DNA of 64,000 nucleotides, from contig JAUNUK010000005.1 in NCBI GenBank assembly GCA_030538185.1, forward strand, positions 62,001 to 126,000, in the 5' to 3' direction. The DNA comes from Actinomycetaceae bacterium. Its GTDB lineage: Bacteria; Actinomycetota; Actinomycetes; Actinomycetales; Actinomycetaceae. Position numbers and translations under genes: made by a program. The notes under the pieces were generated by a model. It had not been told where the DNA came from and did no database searches. It saw only the letters and a program-made list of their open reading frames with translations. Position 1 is the first letter of the stretch. Every line of letters begins with the position of its first letter. Positions 44,153 through 53,603 of this stretch are shown one piece after another.

Positions 44153-45778
44153 GTGGACGTGAAGATTTCGAAGGTGCCAGGTGACCAACCGGCTCGCAGC
44201 GATTGTAGTGCCGCGCAAGTTCCGATGAGCCTCACAGACGTGCCTTCGGTTTCGCTTGCCCAGGTGGCAGACATACTTGGCTCTGACAGCATCTACCGTG
44301 GCACGCAAGCAATAGAGCAGGTCCACTTCCGCGGTGCCGTGGGTGATAACAGGAAAGTGCGTGCATCCAACCTGTTTCTTGCCATGCCTGGTGCCCACGT
44401 TCATGGCATGGCTTTCGCCTCGCAGGCACTCAAATCTGGTGCCGCGTGTCTGGCGACAACGCCCTCGGGATGGGAACAATACGGCGAAACTTTGCCGGAG
44501 GAAACCCCTGTTGTGATCAGCGAAAACCTCCCCAAGCGTGCAGGTGAGATTTCGGCTTTGGCCTGGGGGCACCCCTTTAGAAGGCTTCGTAACTTTGGGG
44601 TGACCGGAACGAACGGCAAGACCACGACGACCTTTATGATTTCGCATATCCTTCGGGCTTTGGGACACAAAACCGGGCTGATGGGGACGGTGTGTGTCGA
44701 TATTGATGGACACGCCCAGCCCGCAGAACTGACCACACCGCAACCCTGGGACGTGCAGGGCATTGGGGCGTTGATGGTGGACCGAGGCATTCAAGATTGC
44801 GTCATGGAGGTTTCTTCCCACGCCTTGACCCTGGGTCGGGTGCGCCCCTTGGTGTTTGATGTCGCTGCTTTTTCGAATCTCACCCAGGATCACCTGGATT
44901 TCCATAGCGATATGGAGGACTATTTCCTGGCCAAGGCCAAGTTGTTTAAGGCTGAAAACTCGCGTACTCAAGTGGTTTTGATCGACAACCCTTGGGGGCT
45001 ACGCCTAGCCAAAGAGCTAGGCAACTTCCCACACGTCCACACGCTGTCCTTAACAGGTGGGCAAGCGCGTTGGCAAGGACAGTTCAACGTGGAAAAGGAC
45101 AGTGCCGAGGGCGGGGCGACCTTGACCCTGAAACAAAGCGATAACCCGGCTGAAGAACTGCGCGTCTACATTGGTTTGCCAGGGGTTTTCAATGTCGAAA
45201 ACGCCGCCCTTGCCCTGGTGAGTGTCCTGGCAGCAGGCCATACGATCCCTGAAATCTCGCAGGCACTGGGGCCTCGTTTCATGCCTGAGATCCCCGGTCG
45301 CATGGAGCTTGTGGGCTCAGCCCCCAGGGTTGTTGTGGATTTTGCCCACAACCCAGATGGCTTGGAGCAGGCATTGTCTTCTTTACAGAAGATCACCGAA
45401 GGTAAGTTGATAGTGGTTTTTGGCGCCACGGGTGAGCGCGATAGGGATAAACGGCCCAAAATGGCGCGTATTGTCGCCGCATACGCCGATGCAGTATTTG
45501 TGACAGACGACGATCCTCACGAAGAAGATCCAGCCCAGATTCGCGCTGAGGTCATGGCTGGTTTTGACAATGAACCCGAAGGCTATGCGATAAACGTGGA
45601 CGACAGAGCCAAGGCAATTGACTGGGCAATAAAGTTAGCCAAGGCGCAAGATACTGTTCTTGTGGCTGGTCGTGGCCATGAAAGCCACCAGGCACTTGGA
45701 AGGGCAATGATTGAGATGGACGACCGCGTACTGTGCCGTGAAGCCCTTCGACGACACCACGGTGGTGGGGCACAGTGA
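44153..45778 (+). CDS. murE: UDP-MurNAc-tripeptide ligase MurE, probably lysine- or ornithine-adding
   Basis: Adds the third residue to the peptidoglycan stem peptide, about 541 residues (start GTG 44153, uncertain; TTG 44129 and ATG 44225 are alternatives). The ATP loop is VTGTNGKTTT, and HALTLGRV and the Mur ligase C-terminal motifs follow. The substrate-selecting motif at 45509-45532 reads DDPHEEDP. Diaminopimelate enzymes have DNPR, in which the Arg contacts the extra carboxylate; the His here argues for L-lysine or L-ornithine. It overlaps murF by 4 bases. Confidence 0.95.
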   Translation: MDVKISKVPGDQPARSDCSAAQVPMSLTDVPSVSLAQVADILGSDSIYRGTQAIEQVHFRGAVGDNRKVRASNLFLAMPGAHVHGMAFASQALKSGAACLATTPSGWEQYGETLPEETPVVISENLPKRAGEISALAWGHPFRRLRNFGVTGTNGKTTTTFMISHILRALGHKTGLMGTVCVDIDGHAQPAELTTPQPWDVQGIGALMVDRGIQDCVMEVSSHALTLGRVRPLVFDVAAFSNLTQDHLDFHSDMEDYFLAKAKLFKAENSRTQVVLIDNPWGLRLAKELGNFPHVHTLSLTGGQARWQGQFNVEKDSAEGGATLTLKQSDNPAEELRVYIGLPGVFNVENAALALVSVLAAGHTIPEISQALGPRFMPEIPGRMELVGSAPRVVVDFAHNPDGLEQALSSLQKITEGKLIVVFGATGERDRDKRPKMARIVAAYADAVFVTDDDPHEEDPAQIRAEVMAGFDNEPEGYAINVDDRAKAIDWAIKLAKAQDTVLVAGRGHESHQALGRAMIEMDDRVLCREALRRHHGGGAQ

Positions 45779-47235
45779 TAACTTTTAGCCTCGATCAGAT
45801 AGCCGACTGTGTGAAGGCGCTTGCCTGGATGCCAGGCCTACCTGGAAATCAAGAAACACGTCCGGTAAAGATCGTTGTGGACTCACGGGTCTTGGAGCCG
45901 GGAGACATTTTTTGCGCACTGCCTGGTGCCTCGGTGGACGGGCATCGGTTTGTGGATCAGGTATGTGCTGCGGGGGCCGCGGCGGTTATCGTATCGATGC
46001 CAGTTGAAGAGGTTATTGCGCGCGGAATGTGTAAGCCCTTTGAACCAGGGGATACCCGCGTTCTGGTGGTGCCTGATACCACGCACGCTTTGGGTGATAT
46101 TGCCAGGCTTCACCTCCAAACCTTGCGCAAGCACGGAAACATGAAAACAGTCATAGGGGTTACGGGTTCTGCAGGTAAGACCACAACGAAGGATCTTTTG
46201 GCTACTCTTTTGGGTTCACAGGGACCTACCATTGCCCCGGTCAATTCCTTCAATAATGAGATTGGGCTGCCTCTGACCATCTTCCGAGCAGACCACTCAA
46301 CCCAGTATCTGATTATGGAAATGGGTGCCGATGCCCCCGGTGACTTGACCTACCTGACTTCGATTGCGCCCTTGGATATTGCGGTGATCCTCATGGTGGG
46401 TCATGCTCACCTTGGAAAATACAAGAACATAGATCAGGTTGCCGAGGCCAAAGCAGAAATACTTGGCGGTTTACGTGAAGATGGGATCGCGATCTTGAAC
46501 CGAGATGATGAGCGCGTGCGTTCAATGTCGCCACCGCCAGGACGTCAGACACGCTATTTCAGTTCGCTTGTTTCCAGTGAAGTCTGGGCATCCGAGGTGG
46601 CGGTTACGCCACTGTCCAGGGCCAACTTCACCCTTCACGCCCATGGGCGTCAGGCACCGGTTGCTTTGCAGCTCGTGGGAGAGCACCACGTTTCCAACGC
46701 CCTGGCTGCAGCAGCAGTAGCCCTAGAAATAGGTATGTCAGTAGAGGATGTTGCTAAGGTCCTATCTACAACCCAGGCATCTTCGATACACCGCATGTCC
46801 CTGTTCACGCTTGCTCAGGACATCAGGGTGCTCGACGATTCCTACAACGCCAATCCAGACTCGATGCAGGCAGCTTTCAAAGCAGTGCAAAACCTGGCCC
46901 AGGACTCACGGATTATTGCCGTGCTTGGACCCATGCTTGAACTGGGAGACAGCTCACCTACGGCGCACCGCATGATCGGCAAGACAGCCGCCCTCTCGGG
47001 CAGTGATGTTCTCATCACCTTCGGAGCGCAAGGCCAAGACTACATTGACGGTTTCAATGAAGGCGCCCTCGGAAAAAACCTGGGCGAAAAGGTGACGTAC
47101 CTCTGTGAGGATGCTTCAGATGCTTTGATTAGACTGCGGGAGGTAATGGAAGCGCAAGACTTCGTTGTCATCAAAGGATCTTGGGGTTCTAGGGCGTGGA
47201 CAATAGCCGAAGAACTAGAGAGGAAGGGGCTGTAG
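45775..47235 (+). CDS. murF: UDP-MurNAc-tripeptide-D-alanyl-D-alanine ligase
   Basis: Adds D-Ala-D-Ala to complete the pentapeptide. It has 486 residues and starts with GTG overlapping the murE stop. The ATP loop is VTGSAGKTTTKDL near residues 128-140. NSFNNEIGLPLT, EMGADAPGDL and LDDSYNANPDSM are typical MurF segments. The N-terminal domain (about 90 residues) binds the UDP part. MraY starts two bases after its stop. Confidence 0.97.
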   Translation: MITFSLDQIADCVKALAWMPGLPGNQETRPVKIVVDSRVLEPGDIFCALPGASVDGHRFVDQVCAAGAAAVIVSMPVEEVIARGMCKPFEPGDTRVLVVPDTTHALGDIARLHLQTLRKHGNMKTVIGVTGSAGKTTTKDLLATLLGSQGPTIAPVNSFNNEIGLPLTIFRADHSTQYLIMEMGADAPGDLTYLTSIAPLDIAVILMVGHAHLGKYKNIDQVAEAKAEILGGLREDGIAILNRDDERVRSMSPPPGRQTRYFSSLVSSEVWASEVAVTPLSRANFTLHAHGRQAPVALQLVGEHHVSNALAAAAVALEIGMSVEDVAKVLSTTQASSIHRMSLFTLAQDIRVLDDSYNANPDSMQAAFKAVQNLAQDSRIIAVLGPMLELGDSSPTAHRMIGKTAALSGSDVLITFGAQGQDYIDGFNEGALGKNLGEKVTYLCEDASDALIRLREVMEAQDFVVIKGSWGSRAWTIAEELERKGL

Positions 47236-47237
47236 TA

Positions 47238-48329
47238 ATGGCTGCTCTGTTGATATCTGCCGCAGTTTCTCTGCTATTTTCTTTGGTTTTGACACCGTGG
47301 TTCATCAAATGGCTTATTGCTAATGAGTATGGCCAGTTCATCCGCCAAGACGGACCCACTGGACACTTTACGAAACGCGGTACACCCACCATGGGTGGGC
47401 TGATGATCATCACGGCAACCATCGTTGGGTGGGGTAGCGCATCCCTTTTCGAGTACCTGACCATCCAAAGAACAGTTGACGTCTCCTCGCTGTTATTGAT
47501 TTTCCTGATCCTTGGCCTGGGGCTCATTGGCTTCCTGGACGATTGGATCATCATCTCGAAGCATCGTTCTTTAGGGTTAAACCCCACAGCGAAAATCTTG
47601 GGCCAGTTGGGCGTGGGATCGATTTTCGCTGGTCTGGCCGTATCTTTCCCCAATGAATACGGACACACACCGGCCACTTTCCACATCTCTTTCATTCGTG
47701 ATTTGCCCATTGATCTGGCTTTTGCAGGGATTGGCCTGGGCGTGGTCCTGTTCCTTATTTGGGCAAACCTGCTGGTGGTGGCCTGGTCTAATGCCGTGAA
47801 CCTGACCGATGGGCTCGATGGCCTTGCCACGGGTGCCGCAGTCATGGTCTTTGGCGCCTACACCCTGATCTCGTATTGGCAATCCTCACAGTCGTGTCGA
47901 CTTTTAGCCCAGGATCCTGCCTGCTATGACATTCGCGATCCGCGTGGCCTGGCCATCGTGGGAGCGGCCTTGGTGGGGGCCTGCGTCGGGTTCCTGTGGT
48001 TCAATGGCGCACCTGCACAGATTTTTATGGGGGATACGGGCTCCTTGGCTTTGGGCGGCGCTGTGGCCGGTTTTTCCATCATGACGCAAACAGAGATCCT
48101 GGCAGTCCTTATCGGGGGTCTGTTTGTCATCGAGGTTTTCTCTGATGTCATCCAGATTGGTTTCTTTAAAGCAACCAGGAAACGAGTCTTTAAAATGGCG
48201 CCCTTACACCACCATTTCGAGCTCAAAGGCTGGGGTGAGATCACGGTCGTCATCCGTTTTTGGATAGTCGCCGGTATTTGCGCAGCCCTTGGGGTTGGCG
48301 TTTTCTACGCAGAGTGGGTGGCCAGGTGA
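47238..48329 (+). CDS. mraY: Phospho-N-acetylmuramoyl-pentapeptide transferase
   Basis: Polytopic membrane enzyme that makes lipid I from UDP-MurNAc-pentapeptide and undecaprenyl phosphate. From ATG 47238, with AGGAAGGGG upstream, it has 363 residues; the longer frame lies inside murF. Ten or so helices are seen. Signatures include GTPTMGGL near residue 49, the Asp pair in FLDDW near residue 110, NLTDGLDGLA near residue 188 and the histidine-rich PLHHHFEL near the C-terminus. It overlaps murD by 4 bases. Confidence 0.97.
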   Translation: MAALLISAAVSLLFSLVLTPWFIKWLIANEYGQFIRQDGPTGHFTKRGTPTMGGLMIITATIVGWGSASLFEYLTIQRTVDVSSLLLIFLILGLGLIGFLDDWIIISKHRSLGLNPTAKILGQLGVGSIFAGLAVSFPNEYGHTPATFHISFIRDLPIDLAFAGIGLGVVLFLIWANLLVVAWSNAVNLTDGLDGLATGAAVMVFGAYTLISYWQSSQSCRLLAQDPACYDIRDPRGLAIVGAALVGACVGFLWFNGAPAQIFMGDTGSLALGGAVAGFSIMTQTEILAVLIGGLFVIEVFSDVIQIGFFKATRKRVFKMAPLHHHFELKGWGEITVVIRFWIVAGICAALGVGVFYAEWVAR

Positions 48330-49777
48330 GTGCTTTAAAAGGTGCCGATATTGGGATTTTGGGCTTAGGGACCTCTGGGATTGCCGCCGCCGAGGTCCTG
48401 ACCACGCTCGGTGCCAAGGTCAGTGCCTACGAGTCCAATGAAGACGCCCTCGAAAAAGCTCAGGCGAGTCTGGGTACTGGCATTAGCTTTGTTCACACCA
48501 CTTCGCCTCAAGACTTCGCTGAACGGGCCGTCGCCGGGGGGCACAGCCTTTATATAACCTCACCCGGAATATCAGTATTGTCACCCGTCAGGCTAGGTTT
48601 GGTGAAGGCTGGCCGCAGGGTCATTTCAGAGGTAGAGCTGGCATGGAGGCTTTATTCCGAGGGCGTCACGCCACGCATCCCGTGGTTGACCTTGACTGGG
48701 ACGAATGGAAAGACCACCACGGTTCGTTTATTGGCGCACATGCTTATTGCCAGGGGCACGGTTTCCACGGCAGTAGGAAACGTGGGCACGCCCATTGTCC
48801 AGGTGGTTGCTGAAGGCGCTTGTGACGTACTGGCAGTCGAGCTGTCTTCTTTCCAGCTGCATGACACGTATTCTGTCAGTCCCTGGGCCTCAGCCTGTTT
48901 GAATGTGGCCCCGGACCACATTGATTGGCACGGGTCCTTTGACGCCTATGTGGCAGATAAAGCCCGGGTATATGAGCGCACACAAAAAGCTTGCGTTTAC
49001 AACGAAGCCGATAGTCGCACCCTGAAGATGGTCGAGGAAGCAGATGTTATCGAGGGCTGCAGGGCAGTGTCGGTGACTTGTGGTGCTCCAGACGTGTCGC
49101 AACTTGGGATCATTGAAGATGTCTTGGTAGACCGGGCATTCTTGGAAACCAGACACAAGCAAGCCTTGGAATTGGCAACCTTCGCGGACCTCGAACACCT
49201 CACAGGGGGCGTAACGCCATCAACGGCACTATTGACCGATGTCCTCACCGCAGCAGCCTTGGCCAGGGCCTACGGGGTGGAACCAGAATATGTGCGCCAA
49301 GGGCTGCGCGACTTCGAATTAGATGCCCACCGCAGACAGCTAGTTGCCACCGTTGGTGGCGTGAGCTACATCGACGACTCTAAGGCGACCAATGCCCACG
49401 CGGCACAGGCATCTTTACAAGACATCTCACCGGGCACAGCCGTGTGGATTGCCGGCGGCCTAGCCAAAGGCCAAGACTTCACTGACCTTGTCAAGGCCAT
49501 TGCGCCAAAGCTCAAAGCAGTTGTGTTGATCGGTGAAGACCAGGCTCCCTTCCTCTCCGCCCTCGGCAATGAGGCTGCTGATACACCAGTGTTTTGTATT
49601 GAGGGCAAGGATGACGTGATGAAGCGGGCAGTCGGGCGTGCCGCCGAGGTGGCGACACCTGGCGACAGTGTCGTCTTGGCACCCGCCAGTGCCTCGTGGG
49701 ATCAGTTTGAAAACTACGCACAGCGCGGCCATGATTTTGCTGATGCCGTAGAGTTCCTTGGAGCTAAGCGTGAGTGA
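48326..49777 (+). CDS. murD: UDP-MurNAc-L-alanine-D-glutamate ligase
   Basis: Adds D-glutamate to UDP-MurNAc-L-Ala. From GTG 48326 (GTGA overlap with mraY) it has 483 residues. The N-terminal Rossmann part begins DIGILGLGTSGIAAAE, the ATP loop is LTGTNGKTTT, and the second domain has NVAPDHIDWHGSF. The C-terminal domain shows YIDDSKATNAHA and WIAGGLAKGQDF. Longer starts lie in mraY and would add about 22 unmatched residues. Confidence 0.97.
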   Translation: MSALKGADIGILGLGTSGIAAAEVLTTLGAKVSAYESNEDALEKAQASLGTGISFVHTTSPQDFAERAVAGGHSLYITSPGISVLSPVRLGLVKAGRRVISEVELAWRLYSEGVTPRIPWLTLTGTNGKTTTVRLLAHMLIARGTVSTAVGNVGTPIVQVVAEGACDVLAVELSSFQLHDTYSVSPWASACLNVAPDHIDWHGSFDAYVADKARVYERTQKACVYNEADSRTLKMVEEADVIEGCRAVSVTCGAPDVSQLGIIEDVLVDRAFLETRHKQALELATFADLEHLTGGVTPSTALLTDVLTAAALARAYGVEPEYVRQGLRDFELDAHRRQLVATVGGVSYIDDSKATNAHAAQASLQDISPGTAVWIAGGLAKGQDFTDLVKAIAPKLKAVVLIGEDQAPFLSALGNEAADTPVFCIEGKDDVMKRAVGRAAEVATPGDSVVLAPASASWDQFENYAQRGHDFADAVEFLGAKRE

Positions 49778-51044
49778 GACTCCAGGGTTAAAGACAGCCC
49801 AGAAGACAGATGAGAAGCGCGCTCCTACCCCCGTGCAAAGGATGTTGGGCAACCTCGCATCCCAGCCGGTGCTGTCTTATTACTTGATCCTGGTGTGTAC
49901 GTTTTTCCTGGTAATTATCGGTACCATCGTCGTGTTTTCGGCATCAACCATTGCGGTGTTACAAAAGGATGCCTCTGGCTCCATTGTGAAGGCTATGTCG
50001 CGCGACGTTGCCATCATTGCTGTGGGGCTGGTGGGGATGCTTATCGCCTCCCGTTTCCCACCGCGTTTTTATGAGAGGCTCGCGGCTGCGGTGTTCCTTT
50101 CTTCACTCGTTATGCAGCTGGGTATCTTCACGCCACTTGCAATGGACAAGTACGGCAATAATAACTGGATCTACGTGCCCATTATTGGGCAAGCGCAGCC
50201 CTCGGAAGTCATTAAATTGGGCTTGGCCCTGTACCTGGGGGCAGCCTTCGCATCTGGACGGGTAAAGATCGACAACGCTAAGTCCCTGCTGTGGGGGGTT
50301 GGTGTACCGACGCTACTTGCCTTGGGTCTGATTATGGCTGGCCGAGACCTGGGCACAGCACTTGTCGTGGCGGCACTTGTGGTCGGGGCCTTGTTCCTGG
50401 CAGGTATTCGGCTTAAATGGCTCGCTTCCATTATTGTGGCCGGACTGGGGGCCGCAGCTTTCTTCGTCATGATTTCTCCCAACCGTCGCACAAGAATCCT
50501 GGGTTTCCTTTCCAGCAAGGGCTCTGCCCCGTCCTCAGCCGAATACCAAAGCAAACATGGTCTTTGGGGGTTGGGCACCGGAGGGATTTCTGGGGTGGGC
50601 CCGGGGGCAAGCAGAGAAAAGTGGTCCTATCTGCCCGAAGCTCAAACGGACTTCATCTTCGCAATCCTGGGTGAAGAGTTTGGGCTCTTGGGCACGTGCG
50701 TGGTCTTGTTGCTTTATGCAGGCCTTGCCATCGGCATGTTCAGGGTGATGCGTCGTCAACAAGATGTCTTTGCCCGGGTAGCCGTTGGGGCTATCGCCTC
50801 TTGGATCTTCGTCCAGACGATCATCAATATTGGCGCGATTATTGGCCTTGTGCCGATTATTGGTGTCCCGTTGCCTCTTTTGTCCTCTGGTGGTTCCGCC
50901 ATGATTTCTACACTCGCAGCCATAGGGGTGGTCCTGGCGGCTTCGAGATGGGAACATGGTGCCCAGCAGGCATTTAAGGCTAAGTCGAGCACAGTCAAAC
51001 GCTCTTTGGCCGTGCTGACTGCCTCTAGGAGGAAACATGGGTGA
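49770..51044 (+). CDS. ftsW: Septal peptidoglycan glycosyltransferase FtsW
   Basis: SEDS-family polymerase that uses lipid II at the septum with FtsI. From GTG 49770 (GGAG 6 bases upstream) it has 424 residues and overlaps murD by 8 bases. About ten membrane helices are present. The family segments GRDLGTALVV, YLPEAQTDFIFAILGEEFG and PLPLLSSGGSAMIS are intact, including the catalytic-region Asp of the SEDS family. It overlaps murG by 8 bases. Confidence 0.97.
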   Translation: MSETPGLKTAQKTDEKRAPTPVQRMLGNLASQPVLSYYLILVCTFFLVIIGTIVVFSASTIAVLQKDASGSIVKAMSRDVAIIAVGLVGMLIASRFPPRFYERLAAAVFLSSLVMQLGIFTPLAMDKYGNNNWIYVPIIGQAQPSEVIKLGLALYLGAAFASGRVKIDNAKSLLWGVGVPTLLALGLIMAGRDLGTALVVAALVVGALFLAGIRLKWLASIIVAGLGAAAFFVMISPNRRTRILGFLSSKGSAPSSAEYQSKHGLWGLGTGGISGVGPGASREKWSYLPEAQTDFIFAILGEEFGLLGTCVVLLLYAGLAIGMFRVMRRQQDVFARVAVGAIASWIFVQTIINIGAIIGLVPIIGVPLPLLSSGGSAMISTLAAIGVVLAASRWEHGAQQAFKAKSSTVKRSLAVLTASRRKHG

Positions 51045-52179
51045 GGCTGGGATTTTGTTGGCTGGTGGGGGAACTGCTGGTCACGTCAATCCACTATTAG
51101 CAACTGCTGCACAGTTGGAATTGCTGTCTTCGCTCCCACGCCTAGTCGTGGGCACTGCGCAGGGGTTGGAAGCCGAATTAGTGCCGCTTGCAGGCGAAGA
51201 ACTGCTGACGATTGAACGCCTGCCGCTGCCGCGGAAACCCAGTCTTGACCTGCTGAAACTTCCCTTTAGGCTGCGTCGTAGTGTCGAGTATCTGCGTCGC
51301 GTAATGCGCGAGAGAAACATCGGGGTAGTGGTCGGCTTCGGTGGCTATGTCGCTACCCCGGTGTATCTGGCGGCTCGAGGCCTTGGCCTGCCCATCGTTA
51401 TCCACGAACAAAACGCGCGTGCGGGGCTGGCCAATAGACTCGGGGCCCGCTGGGCGAAGGTGGTCGCCACGACTTTTGCTTCCACGCGTCTTCGTGCGCC
51501 CAAAGGGCATACGAAGGTGGTGGGCCTGCCATTGCGCCCAGCAATCGCCGCTCTTGCCCAGTCGCGTGAAAGTGAGGAAGGCACATGGGCGCGAAGGGCC
51601 CATGCGGCAAAGCGTTTCGGTTTGGATGCAGATAAGCCGGTCATCGTCGTGACAGGCGGTTCCTTGGGGGCTGTTCACCTCAACGAGGTCGCATGTCCGG
51701 TGTTGCTTGCACGCGGACAACAGGTTATTCACGTCACGGGCAAGGGCAAGGACGAGGGCGTCTCCAAGGCAGTGCGGGCCTTGGGGGCTGAAGCCCGGTA
51801 CAAAGTTTTCGATTACTTACTGGACATGGAAGAAGCCTTGGCGCTGGCAGATGTCGTTGTGTGTCGCGCTGGGGCAGGGACTGTGGCAGAGATGTCTGCT
51901 TTGGGGATACCTGCCATTTATGTGCCACTTCCCATTGGAAATGGCGAACAAAAACTCAATGCTTCAGGGGTGGTGGACGCAGGGGGAGCAATCCTTATTG
52001 AGGACGCAGACCTGGATGACGCTACGCTCTCTAGTGCCTTTGATCAGGCCTTGGAACCGGAAAGAAACGCGTCCATGGCCGCCTTGGCCAAGAGCTGTGG
52101 AACCACGCAGGCGGCCACAAAACTTGCCCAGTTAGTTCTGGACTGTCTGCCCGGGGGACAGGAAGAAGAAAACAGATGA
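51037..52179 (+). CDS. murG: Undecaprenyldiphospho-muramoylpentapeptide N-acetylglucosaminyltransferase
   Basis: Peripheral membrane glycosyltransferase that converts lipid I to lipid II. It has 380 residues. The first glycine-rich loop is AGGGTAGHVNP near residues 8-18; GFGGYVATP and HEQNARAGLANR follow. The second Rossmann domain has VTGGSLGAVHLN, and the UDP-GlcNAc region reads CRAGAGTVAEM, where many MurG have RSGAxT. Start ATG 51037 has AGGAGG, and its end overlaps murC by 4 bases. Confidence 0.97.
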   Translation: MGEAGILLAGGGTAGHVNPLLATAAQLELLSSLPRLVVGTAQGLEAELVPLAGEELLTIERLPLPRKPSLDLLKLPFRLRRSVEYLRRVMRERNIGVVVGFGGYVATPVYLAARGLGLPIVIHEQNARAGLANRLGARWAKVVATTFASTRLRAPKGHTKVVGLPLRPAIAALAQSRESEEGTWARRAHAAKRFGLDADKPVIVVTGGSLGAVHLNEVACPVLLARGQQVIHVTGKGKDEGVSKAVRALGAEARYKVFDYLLDMEEALALADVVVCRAGAGTVAEMSALGIPAIYVPLPIGNGEQKLNASGVVDAGGAILIEDADLDDATLSSAFDQALEPERNASMAALAKSCGTTQAATKLAQLVLDCLPGGQEEENR

Positions 52180-53603
52180 CGAGCAGCTATCACCTGATCG
52201 GTATAGGCGGTGCCGGGATGTCTGTTGTGGCCCAGCTGCTGAAAGCCGAAGGTTTCCAAGTCTCTGGTTCTGACCAGCAGGATTCATCAACCCTGCAGGA
52301 GCTTCTCCACGTGGGTATCGATGCTTACTTCCCACACGACCCTGGGCATATGCCAAGCGGGGCCACGGTGGTGCTCTCCTCAGCGATCCGCGAGGACAAC
52401 CCCGAATTGCTGGCGGCGCGAACCCAAGGGGCGCCTGTTATTCACAGATCTGAGGCCCTGGCGCGGGCAGCCCAGGGAAAACGTTTCGTGGCCGTGGCCG
52501 GAGCTCACGGCAAAACCACGACCTCGGCAATGTTGGCCACCGCCTTGGATGCCAGCGGCTGTGAGCCCTCTTTCGCGATAGGGGGGATTGTCACCGCCTA
52601 CGCAACGGGGGCGCATATTGGGGCCGGAGATATTTTCGTTGCCGAGGCCGATGAATCTGATGGCTCGTTTCTCAATTACGAGCCCACCCTTGCGATAGTG
52701 ACCAATGTGGAGGCCGACCATCTGGATCATTGGGGCTCTCAAGAGGCCTTTGAGCAAGGGTTCGTGGATTTTGCCATGCGAGTGAGAAAGCCTGGGTGCC
52801 TGGTTATATGTGTCGATGACCCTGGTGCTGCCCGGCTGTTGGAGCGCTTGCGGGCATGTGGCTTTGGGGACGCCGCGGCTCTAGGCAGCTCAACGCAGGT
52901 CGCCACCATCGGCTACGGCTTGAGTGAAAAAGCCGATATTCGCATCACAGATCTTCACTTGGGGCAGTTAGGGAGTAGTGCCGTATTGCGCGGTAACCTT
53001 CCGGGTTTCGACGGATTGGCCACGGAGTTGTCGCTGCAGGCTGTTGGGCAACACAATGTTTTGAATGCGACTGCTGCCTGGGTTGCCGGCCTGTGTCTGG
53101 GTGCCGCGCCTCAGTCTTTGGCCCAAGGACTCCACAGTTTCACCGGCACAGCTCGACGTTTCGATGTGGCGGGCAGTGTGGCAGGTATCCGCGTGATTGA
53201 CGACTATGCCCATCATCCCACTGAGGTGGCTTCGCTTATGCGTCAGGCTCGTTTGGCGGCTGGCGCTAACCGGGTCTTGGCAGTGTTTCAACCGCATCTA
53301 TTCTCACGTACAAAGCAGTTTGCCACCCAGTTTGCCCAGGCCCTCAGCCAGGCAGACAAAGTGGTCCTCACAGATATTTATGGCGCTAGGGAAGACCCCA
53401 TCGAGGGCGTGAGCTCTCATCTGATTGCCGATCAACTCCCTGGAGCCCAGGTTATCGACGACATGTTCGAGGCCGGCGATTATCTGGCCGACCTAGCTCA
53501 GCCCTCGGACATAATTTTGACCATTGGGGCAGGTTCCATCACTAAGGTCGCGCCCGCGATACTTGCAAGGCTCAGCAAACGGCGGGGTGAAGGCCTCCTA
53601 TGA
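52176..53603 (+). CDS. murC: UDP-MurNAc-L-alanine ligase
   Basis: First Mur ligase, which adds L-alanine to UDP-MurNAc. It has 475 residues. The N-terminal UDP-binding part is IGIGGAGMSVVAQLL, the ATP loop is VAGAHGKTTTSAML near residues 105-118, EADESDGSF follows, and the C-terminal domain has VIDDYAHHPTEV. It overlaps both murG and ftsQ by 4 bases (ATGA), so the wall and division functions are coupled in one translational chain. Confidence 0.97.
   Translation: MTSSYHLIGIGGAGMSVVAQLLKAEGFQVSGSDQQDSSTLQELLHVGIDAYFPHDPGHMPSGATVVLSSAIREDNPELLAARTQGAPVIHRSEALARAAQGKRFVAVAGAHGKTTTSAMLATALDASGCEPSFAIGGIVTAYATGAHIGAGDIFVAEADESDGSFLNYEPTLAIVTNVEADHLDHWGSQEAFEQGFVDFAMRVRKPGCLVICVDDPGAARLLERLRACGFGDAAALGSSTQVATIGYGLSEKADIRITDLHLGQLGSSAVLRGNLPGFDGLATELSLQAVGQHNVLNATAAWVAGLCLGAAPQSLAQGLHSFTGTARRFDVAGSVAGIRVIDDYAHHPTEVASLMRQARLAAGANRVLAVFQPHLFSRTKQFATQFAQALSQADKVVLTDIYGAREDPIEGVSSHLIADQLPGAQVIDDMFEAGDYLADLAQPSDIILTIGAGSITKVAPAILARLSKRRGEGLL

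Noticed and set aside
44132..44971. 279-codon minus-strand frame inside murE
   Set aside because: Fully antisense to murE and without any protein-family signature.
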